Source of the DNA: Lachnospiraceae bacterium MD308 | Lineage (GTDB): Bacteria; Bacillota; Clostridia; Lachnospirales; Lachnospiraceae | Assembly (NCBI GenBank): GCA_010206225.2 | Contig: VIQU02000046.1 | Coordinates: forward strand, 1 to 38,654 | Direction of reading: 5' to 3' | Length of the DNA stretch: 38,654 nucleotides | Part shown: positions 15,753 to 23,523 of the stretch, piece after piece | Numbering within the stretch: position 1 is the stretch's first letter | Layout: each line of letters begins with the position of its first letter | Notes under the pieces: generated by a model | Seen by the model: the letters and a program-made list of their open reading frames with translations, nothing else | What the model was told of the DNA's origin: nothing | Database searches by the model: none | Made by a program: the position numbers and the translations under genes

Positions 15753-16976
15753 ATGAAACAGATAAAAGGCGGAGTTACAGCGGCAAAGGGATTTGAGGCT
15801 GCAAGTACGGCAGCAGGAATCAAATATACAGGAAGGACGGATATGGCGCTCATCTACAGCCAGACGCCATGTGCGGTAGCAGGAACATTTACTGCCAATA
15901 TCGTAAAAGCGGCTCCGGTCAAATGGGATCAACAGATAATTGCAGGAGGAGGCGCAGCCCAGGCAGTCGTAGTGAATTCCGGGATTGCCAATGCATGTAC
16001 GGGCGAGGAAGGCTTTGGATATTGCAGGGATACGGCAGAAGCGGCGGCGAAGGAGCTGGATATATCGGCGGCAGGAGTTTTGATCGGTTCTACGGGAGTT
16101 ATCGGCAAGCAGCTTCCGATCGATAAGCTGACGGCGGGAATCAAGGCTTTGGCAGAGAAGAAGGATGATTCTCTGGAAAACGGCACGGAAGCGGCAAAAG
16201 CGATTATGACAACGGACACCTGCGAGAAAGAGCTGGCAGTCCAGATTGAAGTGGGAGGAAAGATTGTAACGATCGGCGGCATGGCAAAAGGCTCCGGAAT
16301 GATCCATCCCAATATGTGCACGATGCTTGCATTTATTACTACAGATGCTGTGATTTCAAAAGAGACGCTGCAAAAGGCGCTGAGCGAGGATGTGGGCGAT
16401 ACTTACAATATGATTTCCGTAGATGGGGATACTTCTACCAATGATACGGTTGTCCTTCTGGCAAATGGGCTGGCGAAGAATCCAGAGATTATATATGGAA
16501 GCGCAGAGTATCAGACATTTTTAGAAGCGCTTCATGCGATCAATGAGTATCTTGCAAAGAAAATCGCAGGGGACGGCGAAGGTGCAACGGCACTGTTTGA
16601 AGTAAAGGCAGTTAATTGTGAAAGTAAAGAGCAGGCGAAGATACTTGCAAAGTCTATCGTATGCTCAAATCTTACGAAGGCGGCAATCGCAGGACACGAT
16701 GCCAATTGGGGAAGGATTCTGTGTGCTATGGGTTATTCGGGCGCGCAGTTTGATCCGGAGAAGGTTGACCTGTTTTTTGAGAGCGCGGCCGGAAGGATCC
16801 AGATTATCGAGAATGGAACGGCGGTCTGTTACAGTGAAGAAGAGGCCACAAAGATATTGTCAGAGTCTTCTGTAACCGCAATCGCTGATGTGAAAATGGG
16901 AGATATACAGGCAACGGCATGGGGATGTGACCTGACTCATGGATATATTGATATCAACGCAGATTACAGAAGCTGA
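15753..16976 (+). CDS. argJ: Ornithine acetyltransferase / N-acetylglutamate synthase
   Basis: Transfers the acetyl group from N-acetylornithine to glutamate, and in bifunctional forms also makes N-acetylglutamate from acetyl-CoA. 407 residues, normal length. The self-cleavage site lies in KGSGMIHPNMCTMLAF: Thr190 becomes the nucleophile of the beta chain. The residue before it is Cys rather than the more common Ala. The C-terminus GYIDINADYRS is typical. The start follows AAAGGATGG. Whether it is mono- or bifunctional cannot be read from sequence; the neighbouring GNAT bears on the question. Confidence 0.97.
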   Translation: MKQIKGGVTAAKGFEAASTAAGIKYTGRTDMALIYSQTPCAVAGTFTANIVKAAPVKWDQQIIAGGGAAQAVVVNSGIANACTGEEGFGYCRDTAEAAAKELDISAAGVLIGSTGVIGKQLPIDKLTAGIKALAEKKDDSLENGTEAAKAIMTTDTCEKELAVQIEVGGKIVTIGGMAKGSGMIHPNMCTMLAFITTDAVISKETLQKALSEDVGDTYNMISVDGDTSTNDTVVLLANGLAKNPEIIYGSAEYQTFLEALHAINEYLAKKIAGDGEGATALFEVKAVNCESKEQAKILAKSIVCSNLTKAAIAGHDANWGRILCAMGYSGAQFDPEKVDLFFESAAGRIQIIENGTAVCYSEEEATKILSESSVTAIADVKMGDIQATAWGCDLTHGYIDINADYRS

Positions 16977-17042
16977 TCAGACGCTGAAACGATTATACAA
17001 ATTGTCAGTGGCAGAACATATCAGGAAGGGAAGATGACGTAA

Positions 17043-17942
17043 ATGATGAATAAGGATATGCAGAAATATCTTGAAAAAGCGGAGGTGCTTATCGAGGCGC
17101 TTCCCTATATCCAGCGTTTTAACCGCCGTATTATCGTAGTAAAGTACGGCGGAAGCGCGATGATTGATGAGCAGCTAAAGGAGCAGGTGATTCAGGATGT
17201 GACGCTTCTTAAGCTGGTGGGCTTTAAACCAATTATTGTTCACGGAGGCGGCAAGGAGATCAGCCGCTGGGTTGGGAAAGTCGGTATGGAGCCGCGGTTT
17301 GTAAATGGACTGCGCGTAACAGATGAAGCGACGATGGAACTGGCGGAGATGGTTCTGGGGAAGGTGAATAAAGGACTGGTGCAGCTTGTGGAAAGTCTGG
17401 GCGTGCGCGCTATAGGCTTAAGCGGTAAGGACGGGAAGCTTTTGTCTGTAAATAAAAAGCTTTCTGACGGGAAAGATATCGGATTTGTAGGAGACGTAAA
17501 AAATGTAAATGCAAGTATTCTGTACGACCTTCTGGAGAAAGATTTTCTCCCGATCATCTGTCCCGTCGGTCTGGATGACGATTATAATACATACAATATC
17601 AATGCGGATGATGCTGCGTGTGCAATTGCGAGAGCTATGCGTGCGGAAAAGCTGGCATTTCTTACGGATATAGAAGGCGTGTACAGAGATCCGGAGGATT
17701 CCTCAACCCTGATTTCCGAACTTAGAATCTCGGAGGCGAGGGAGCTGATGAATGCAGGCTATATCGGAGGAGGAATGCTGCCGAAGCTACACAACTGTAT
17801 TTCGGCTATTGAACACGGTGTTTCCAGGGTACATATTCTGGATGGAAGAATTCCTCATTGCCTGCTTCTTGAGATATTTACCAACAAAGGAATCGGGACG
17901 GCGATTATTAACGACGGCGAGCCGCAGTTTTATATACCATAG
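17043..17942 (+). CDS. argB: Acetylglutamate kinase
   Basis: Phosphorylates N-acetylglutamate, usually the arginine-feedback step. 299 residues. The phosphate-binding lysine is Lys34 in [18 protein letters not shown] and the [12 protein letters not shown] block are the family signatures. The N-terminal helix ([19 protein letters not shown]) is the extra helix found in arginine-inhibited hexameric kinases, so feedback inhibition is likely. Two ATGs lie side by side (17043 and 17046) and either could be used; the ribosome site GGAAG is weak. Confidence 0.97.
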   Translation: MMNKDMQKYLEKAEVLIEALPYIQRFNRRIIVVKYGGSAMIDEQLKEQVIQDVTLLKLVGFKPIIVHGGGKEISRWVGKVGMEPRFVNGLRVTDEATMELAEMVLGKVNKGLVQLVESLGVRAIGLSGKDGKLLSVNKKLSDGKDIGFVGDVKNVNASILYDLLEKDFLPIICPVGLDDDYNTYNINADDAACAIARAMRAEKLAFLTDIEGVYRDPEDSSTLISELRISEARELMNAGYIGGGMLPKLHNCISAIEHGVSRVHILDGRIPHCLLLEIFTNKGIGTAIINDGEPQFYIP

Positions 17943-17981
17943 TGAGATATAGGTACAGCAAGAATGAAAGGATGACAAAAA

Positions 17982-19175
17982 ATGAATGCAAATGAATATA
18001 TGCAGGCAACGGAACGTAATCTGGTGCATACATACAACCGTTTTCCGGTGACTCTTGACAGAGGGGAAGGCGTATATCTCTATGATACAGAAGGGAAAAA
18101 ATATCTGGATTTTGCGGCGGGAATTGCAGTGTCCGGACTGGGGTATGGGAATCAGGAGCTGAATACTGTGTTAAAAGAACAGATTGACAAGCTCATGCAT
18201 TCTTCCAATCTGTATTATAATACGGCTTGCGGAAAAGCTGCTGCTGCATTAAAGCGGATAACCCGGATGGACAGGGTGTTTTTTACAAACAGCGGGACGG
18301 AAGCGATCGAGGGCGCGCTGAAGGCTGCAAGAAAATATGCCTGGAAAAAGAAGACAGGAAGGTTCCAGTATATCGCCATGCAGGATTCCTTTCATGGACG
18401 CAGCATGGGAGCGCTCTCAGTAACAGAACATGAAGCGTACCGTATTCCTTTTGAACCGTTGATTCCGGGCGTTGGTTTTGCACAGTTCAATCATCTTGAC
18501 AGCGTGAAGAAGCTTGTCACAGATAAGACTTGTGCGATTATTTTAGAGCCGCTTCAAGGAGAAGGCGGAATCAATATGGCGACTCAGGAATTCATGGAAG
18601 GCATCCGGAAGATCTGTGACGAGGAAGGCATTCTCATGATCTGCGATGAGATACAGTGCGGAATGGCCCGTACCGGTTCCATGTTCGCCTGCCAGTCTTA
18701 TGGAGTGAAGCCGGATATCATTGTTATGGCGAAGGCGATTGGAAGCGGTGTTCCGGTGGGAGCATTTGCCATGACAGAAAGTGTGGCGGAGTATTCTTTA
18801 GAACCGGGTGACCACGGTACAACTTACGGTGGGAATCCGCTTGTCTGTGCGGCGGTGGCAAAGACGGTTGAGATATTTGAAAAAGAGGATATCAAAGATC
18901 ATGTAAATGAAATGGGCGCATATCTGGCTGAGAAACTGGATGAATTAGTGAATGATTACGATATGGTTCTCGAGAGAAGAGGAACCGGACTGATACAGGG
19001 ACTTCGGCTGAATCGGCCGGTGGGAGAGCTTATAAAGGAAGCGTTGAAAGAAGGCCTTTTGATCATCAGTGCGAGAAGCGATGTGATCCGGCTGGTACCG
19101 CCGCTTGTGATAGAGAAAGAGCATGTGGACGAGATGATTGACAAGCTGAAAAAAGCGCTTAAGGGAATTTTATAA
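17982..19175 (+). CDS. argD: Acetylornithine aminotransferase
   Basis: PLP enzyme converting N-acetylglutamate semialdehyde and glutamate to N-acetylornithine. 397 residues, normal length. TNSGTEAIEGALKAAR binds the cofactor phosphate, ICDEIQCGMARTG holds the conserved Asp, and Lys251 in VMAKAIGSGVP forms the Schiff base. GTTYGGNPL is present. It starts after AAAGGATGAC, 39 bases from argB. Last of the arg genes; argF and argH are not in the window. Confidence 0.97.
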   Translation: MNANEYMQATERNLVHTYNRFPVTLDRGEGVYLYDTEGKKYLDFAAGIAVSGLGYGNQELNTVLKEQIDKLMHSSNLYYNTACGKAAAALKRITRMDRVFFTNSGTEAIEGALKAARKYAWKKKTGRFQYIAMQDSFHGRSMGALSVTEHEAYRIPFEPLIPGVGFAQFNHLDSVKKLVTDKTCAIILEPLQGEGGINMATQEFMEGIRKICDEEGILMICDEIQCGMARTGSMFACQSYGVKPDIIVMAKAIGSGVPVGAFAMTESVAEYSLEPGDHGTTYGGNPLVCAAVAKTVEIFEKEDIKDHVNEMGAYLAEKLDELVNDYDMVLERRGTGLIQGLRLNRPVGELIKEALKEGLLIISARSDVIRLVPPLVIEKEHVDEMIDKLKKALKGIL

Positions 19176-19227
19176 TAGAAAAACCGATCATTGGGTATAC
19201 TACTTGAAAAACAGGAGGTATATGAGG

Positions 19228-19659
19228 ATGATTGGTTTTTTTATTGCCCTGCTTTCGGGTGCTCTGATGAGTGTGCAGGGAGTATTTAATACGCAGGTGA
19301 CAAAGACGACAGGAATGTGGGTAAGCAACGGCTGGGTGCAGTTCAGTGCATTTGCAGTGTGTCTGATCGCGTGGTTTATTGCAGGATGCGATCATATCGG
19401 AACACTTGCAAAGGTGGAGCCGAAATATGTGCTGCTGGGGGGCGTGATCGGAGCGGGCATTACATGGACCGTCATTAAAAGTATGGAGCAGCTTGGTCCT
19501 GCGAAAGCGGCGCTCTTAATCGTTATCTCGCAGCTTATCATTGCGTATGTTATTGAACTTTTGGGACTGTTCGGCGTTGAAAAAGAGCCTTTGGAGTGGA
19601 GAAAAATAATTGGTATGGGAATTGCGATTGTTGGAGTTGCAATTTTTCAGTGGAAATAG
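19228..19659 (+). CDS. YdcZ/DUF606-type DMT transporter subunit
   Basis: 143 residues from ATG 19228, nine bases after AGGAGG; an in-frame TTG (19204) lies upstream of that site and ATG 19222 is too close. It has five predicted membrane helices (GFFIALLSGALMSVQGVFNT to IIGMGIAIVGVAIFQW), a half-size unit of the drug/metabolite transporter superfamily. Such units act as dimers or pairs, but no partner gene is adjacent. Substrate unknown. It follows argD by about 50 bases and may be read from the arg promoter. Confidence 0.8.
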   Translation: MIGFFIALLSGALMSVQGVFNTQVTKTTGMWVSNGWVQFSAFAVCLIAWFIAGCDHIGTLAKVEPKYVLLGGVIGAGITWTVIKSMEQLGPAKAALLIVISQLIIAYVIELLGLFGVEKEPLEWRKIIGMGIAIVGVAIFQWK

Positions 19660-19665
19660 TACAAT
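19637..19665 (+). promoter_or_regulatory. Candidate promoter for the comEA operon
   Basis: TTGCAA (19637-19642), a 17-base spacer and TACAAT (19660-19665) overlap the end of the transporter gene and lie about 60 bases before comEA. Confidence 0.5.
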
Positions 19666-19726
19666 AAAATCTGTCTAGGCATAAGAGGGGTATTTACAGT
19701 TCTCGACATCTGTAAAGGAGGATTTT

Positions 19727-20455
19727 ATGCATAGCAGAAAAAATGTTATTATATTATGGGTGATGTTATTATGTGCAGTTTTTTTGATGGAAGGCTGCAA
19801 GAAGGATACGGGAGAAGAAAATGCCCTTGTTAGTGTGGAGCAGACGGATTTAGCGAGTGACATAGAAAGCGGCGAAGATGAAGAATCTGCAATATCAGGG
19901 GACAGGGAGAGAGAAAAGACTCTGGATCAATCAAAGGCGGATTCTGAAGCGGAAGAGACGTCGGCAGACATACCGGAAGGGAAAGAGACAGGCATCATAT
20001 ACGTGGATGTGTGCGGATATGTGAAGAATCCGGGAGTCTATGAGCTTACGGAAGAAAGCAGGGTATATGAAGCGATAGAAAAGGCTGGAGGTATGACGAA
20101 GAATGCGGCGGCGGCCTCTGTGAATCAGGCAGAACGTCTGACAGATGGCCAGCAGATCTATATTCCGTCGGAGGATGAGCAGAAGGAAAGCCGAGAGAGC
20201 GGAACTTATCCGGCGGCCAGAGGTGCGGATGACGGAAATATGAAAACCGGCGCCGCTGACAGCCTTAAAGTAAACCTGAATACTGCCTCGAAGGAAGAAC
20301 TTCTGTCACTTACCGGTATCGGCGATGTCAAAGCGGATTCGATCGTAAAATACCGGGAGGAACATGGAAGCTTTCAGTCTGTGGAGGATATTAAAAAGAT
20401 TGAGGGTATTAAGGACGGAGTATTTAATAAGATAAAGGACCGGATAACAGTCTGA
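19727..20455 (+). CDS. comEA: ComEA-like DNA-binding protein (lipoprotein form)
   Basis: Receptor that binds double-stranded DNA at the cell surface for uptake. 242 residues: signal sequence with lipobox LMEGC (Cys near residue 24), an acidic linker (about 30-85), an SLBB domain (IYVDVCGYVKNPGVYEL) and two helix-hairpin-helix motifs (VNLNTASKEELLSLTGIGD, then IKKIEGIKDGVF). Classical ComEA uses an uncleaved membrane helix, so lipid anchoring is notable. The start follows AAAGGAGGA. It heads an operon that ends with comEC, the DNA channel. Confidence 0.9.
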   Translation: MHSRKNVIILWVMLLCAVFLMEGCKKDTGEENALVSVEQTDLASDIESGEDEESAISGDREREKTLDQSKADSEAEETSADIPEGKETGIIYVDVCGYVKNPGVYELTEESRVYEAIEKAGGMTKNAAAASVNQAERLTDGQQIYIPSEDEQKESRESGTYPAARGADDGNMKTGAADSLKVNLNTASKEELLSLTGIGDVKADSIVKYREEHGSFQSVEDIKKIEGIKDGVFNKIKDRITV

Positions 20456-20469
20456 TAAGGAGATTAGGT

Positions 20470-21159
20470 ATGAGTAAACGGGTACTGGTTGTAGATGATG
20501 AAAAGTTAATAGTGAAGGGAATCCGATTCAGTCTCGAGCAGGACGGTATGGAGGTAGATGCAGCTTATGACGGCGAAGAGGCTCTTAAGCTTATCCGTGA
20601 GAATCATTATGATATGATCCTTCTGGACGTTATGCTGCCGAAGTATGATGGCTTTGAGGTGTGTCAGCGGGTTCGGGAATTTTCAGATGTGCCGGTTATC
20701 ATGCTGACGGCCAAAGGCGATGATATGAATAAGATTCTCGGGCTTGAGTATGGTGCGGATGACTATATTATCAAACCGTTCAATATTCTGGAAGTGAAGG
20801 CAAGAATCAAGGCAATCATGAGGCGCGTCGGAAAGAGAGACGCAGATGGAGAGAATCCGAAAGTGCTTGTGAAAGGTGACATGAAGATTGATTGTGAAAG
20901 CCGCAGGGTTACGATTGGGGAAAAAGAAGTAAATCTTACGGCAAAAGAATTTGATTTGCTGGAACTCCTTGCTATGAACCCTAATAAAGTTTACAGTAGA
21001 GAGAATCTTCTGAACATTGTATGGGGATATGAGTACCCTGGAGATGCAAGGACAGTGGATGTACATATCAGACGACTCCGGGAGAAGGTCGAAGCGAACC
21101 CAAGCGATCCGAAGTATGTATATACGAAGTGGGGAGTTGGTTATTATTTTAGGGGTTAG
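20470..21159 (+). CDS. OmpR-family response regulator
   Basis: 229 residues. Receiver domain with phospho-acceptor Asp53 (MILLDVMLP), the acidic pair VVDDEK and the switch lysine in MLTAKGD, then a winged helix (ENLLNIVWGYEYPGDARTVD, VDVHIRRLREKVE) like ResD/PhoP-type regulators. It pairs with the histidine kinase whose reading frame overlaps its end. It starts 14 bases after comEA with AAGGAG, so it is in the com operon, and it may control that operon or a broader envelope response. Confidence 0.93.
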   Translation: MSKRVLVVDDEKLIVKGIRFSLEQDGMEVDAAYDGEEALKLIRENHYDMILLDVMLPKYDGFEVCQRVREFSDVPVIMLTAKGDDMNKILGLEYGADDYIIKPFNILEVKARIKAIMRRVGKRDADGENPKVLVKGDMKIDCESRRVTIGEKEVNLTAKEFDLLELLAMNPNKVYSRENLLNIVWGYEYPGDARTVDVHIRRLREKVEANPSDPKYVYTKWGVGYYFRG

Positions 21160-22582
21160 AAAGTACGTTAAAATTAATTTTTTAAAGAGTCTCCGTTTTC
21201 GGATTACGGTTCTGATCATTCTCGCGGGAATTATCCCGAGCGTAATCATGAGAATGGTGATTCTGAATAATTATGAAAAACAGGCGGTGGAGATGCACAC
21301 CGCCGAGATTCAGAATCAATGTGCAATTCTTTGTAACCAGTTAAGTACGGTAGATTATCTTACAGGAGTTACGTCTGAGAGTATCCAGTTAGAGCTTATT
21401 CAGTTATCTAATATTTATAATGGGCGTGTTTTGGTGATTGATGAACATTATCATATCATAGAAGATACTTATAATATGGATAAGGGTAAGACGATAGTTT
21501 CTGAGGATGTCATACGATGTTTTCGCGGAGAACGTACCAGCAATTATGATGCAGAGAACCGTTTTATTGAAGTGACGGCGCCGATTATGGACAGAGGGAC
21601 AGAGAAAATCCATGGAGTTATGCTGACCAGCGTAGGTACGGATTCTATTGCGGAGAATCTGGAAAGTCTCCTTGTCAAAGCGGACCTTGTTATAGCGATG
21701 GCAGGAATTATCATTATATCAATGGCATTTCTCGCGGGGACTCTTATGGTCCGTCCTTTTTACAGAATCACAAGATCTATCGGTGCGGTTACGGAAGGCT
21801 ATGAAGATGATTACTTGAAGGAATATTCCTGTACAGAGACAAGACTCCTCTCTGAGTCATTCAATAAGATGCTGGGCAGAATGAAGGTTCTGGATGATTC
21901 GAGAAACGAATTTGTTTCTAATGTCTCGCATGAGTTAAAGACGCCGCTTACATCTATGAAGGTCTTGTCTGACTCACTGCTTACGCAGCAAGAGGCTCCT
22001 GTTGAATTATATCAGGAATTTATGGCTGATCTGTCGGAAGAGATTGAGAGAGAGAGTAAGATCATTGATGATCTGCTGGCATTGGTAAAGCTTGATAAGA
22101 CAGCAGATACTATGAACATTAAGACGGAGAATATCAATATGCTGGTCGAACGGATATTAAAGCGTCTCCGCCCTATTGCAGAGGTTCATAACATTGAGAT
22201 GATTTTTGAGAGTTTCCGCCCTGTAAATGCAGAGGTTGATGAAGTAAAGCTTACACTGGCGATCACAAATCTTGTGGAAAATGCTATCAAGTATAATAAA
22301 GAAGACGGCTGGGTGCATGTTGCCCTGAATGCGGATCATAAGGTATTTTATGTGGAAGTAGCGGATTCAGGGGCGGGTATCCCGAAAAAAGAGCAGGAGC
22401 ATATATTTGAACGGTTTTACCGGGTGGACAAATCCCATTCAAGAGAGATTGGCGGAACCGGCCTTGGACTGTCTATTGCCAGAAATGTGGTAGTCATGCA
22501 CAGAGGTTCCATCAGGGTATTCAGCCAGATGGGTGAGGGAACTACATTTACCATACGGATTCCGTTGAAGTATGTAGTATAA
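21116..22582 (+). CDS. Sensor histidine kinase
   Basis: About 488 residues if started at ATG 21116, which overlaps the regulator by 44 bases; TTG 21137 is an alternative, and no start has a convincing ribosome site, so the true start is uncertain. One membrane helix (RITVLIILAGIIPSVIM), an extracellular domain of about 130 residues, a second helix (VIAMAGIIIISMAFLAGTLM), HAMP, the phospho-acceptor box FVSNVSHELKTPL and an ATPase domain (NLVENAIKY, DSGAGIP, GGTGLGLSIA). The layout is like WalK/PhoR. Partner of the preceding response regulator. Confidence 0.92.
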   Translation: MYIRSGELVIILGVRKYVKINFLKSLRFRITVLIILAGIIPSVIMRMVILNNYEKQAVEMHTAEIQNQCAILCNQLSTVDYLTGVTSESIQLELIQLSNIYNGRVLVIDEHYHIIEDTYNMDKGKTIVSEDVIRCFRGERTSNYDAENRFIEVTAPIMDRGTEKIHGVMLTSVGTDSIAENLESLLVKADLVIAMAGIIIISMAFLAGTLMVRPFYRITRSIGAVTEGYEDDYLKEYSCTETRLLSESFNKMLGRMKVLDDSRNEFVSNVSHELKTPLTSMKVLSDSLLTQQEAPVELYQEFMADLSEEIERESKIIDDLLALVKLDKTADTMNIKTENINMLVERILKRLRPIAEVHNIEMIFESFRPVNAEVDEVKLTLAITNLVENAIKYNKEDGWVHVALNADHKVFYVEVADSGAGIPKKEQEHIFERFYRVDKSHSREIGGTGLGLSIARNVVVMHRGSIRVFSQMGEGTTFTIRIPLKYVV

Positions 22583-22593
22583 GGAGGATGGAT

Positions 22594-23523
22594 ATGAGGC
22601 AGAATCATAGATGCTTTATGGTGATTCTCTGTCTGTGTCTTCTCCCTGGAGGCTGCGGACAGGGGACGATGCCGGATGGGAATAAAACGTATATATATTA
22701 TGTCAATGCGGATGGCACGGGACTTGTACAGGAGGATTATGAACTGCCGGACGGCGATATCAGGCAGCAGATTGCTGCTATACTTGAAGAGCTTAAACGG
22801 GAAACGGATTCCATTGAATATAAAAGTGCATATCCTGAATCTGTGAGGATTCAGAAATGGCAGCTTACCAATTCGGATCTGGAGATAGATTTTTCAGATT
22901 CGTATAAACAGATGGATGCAGCAACAGAACTGCTTCTCCGCGCGGCAACGGTGCATACGCTAGAGCAGGTTAACGGTGTGGACTACATTAAATTTACGGT
23001 AGAAGGGAAAGGTCTTCGTAACAGCGAAGGAGAGGAAGAGGGGTACATGAACCACGATTCTTTTGTGGAGAATACGGGATCTTCTATTCACTCCTATCAA
23101 GAGGGAAGCCTGAAACTGTTTTTTGCCAATAAGGCAGGCAATAAGCTGACAGAAGAGGTTGTAAATGTCAGATACAACAGCAATATGTCCGTGGAGAAAC
23201 TGATCACAGAACAGCTTATTAAGGGACCTTCGATGGAAGGAGCCTATCCGACGCTGCCGCCTGACACGAAGGTATTAGGAGTCTCTGTGAGGGACGGCAT
23301 CTGTTATGTAAATTTTGACGAAGGCTTCCTTAACATGGATTATAAGATCAGCCCGGAGGTTAGGATATACTCTGTTGTAAATTCTATCGTTGCAGGAGGA
23401 GAAACAGGTCAGGTCCAAATATTGGTAAACGGCGAAACAGACATAACCTATGAGGGAGACATCCGTTTGGAAAAGCCGCTTTCAAGGAATCTAGAAATCG
23501 TGGAGGAAAAGGAGAAAGATTGA
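22594..23523 (+). CDS. GerMN-domain lipoprotein
   Basis: 309 residues from ATG 22594, six bases after AAGGAGG; the ATG at 22588 touches that site. The lipobox is PGGC. Two GerMN-type repeats follow: the first has LEIDFSDSYKQMDAATELLL, the second VEKLITEQLIKGPSMEGAYP and CYVNFDEGFLN. GerMN domains occur in sporulation/germination lipoproteins and beside two-component systems (compare LpqB next to MtrAB), where they are thought to influence the kinase. Here it lies directly after the kinase and overlaps the comEC start (TTGA). Confidence 0.88.
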   Translation: MRQNHRCFMVILCLCLLPGGCGQGTMPDGNKTYIYYVNADGTGLVQEDYELPDGDIRQQIAAILEELKRETDSIEYKSAYPESVRIQKWQLTNSDLEIDFSDSYKQMDAATELLLRAATVHTLEQVNGVDYIKFTVEGKGLRNSEGEEEGYMNHDSFVENTGSSIHSYQEGSLKLFFANKAGNKLTEEVVNVRYNSNMSVEKLITEQLIKGPSMEGAYPTLPPDTKVLGVSVRDGICYVNFDEGFLNMDYKISPEVRIYSVVNSIVAGGETGQVQILVNGETDITYEGDIRLEKPLSRNLEIVEEKEKD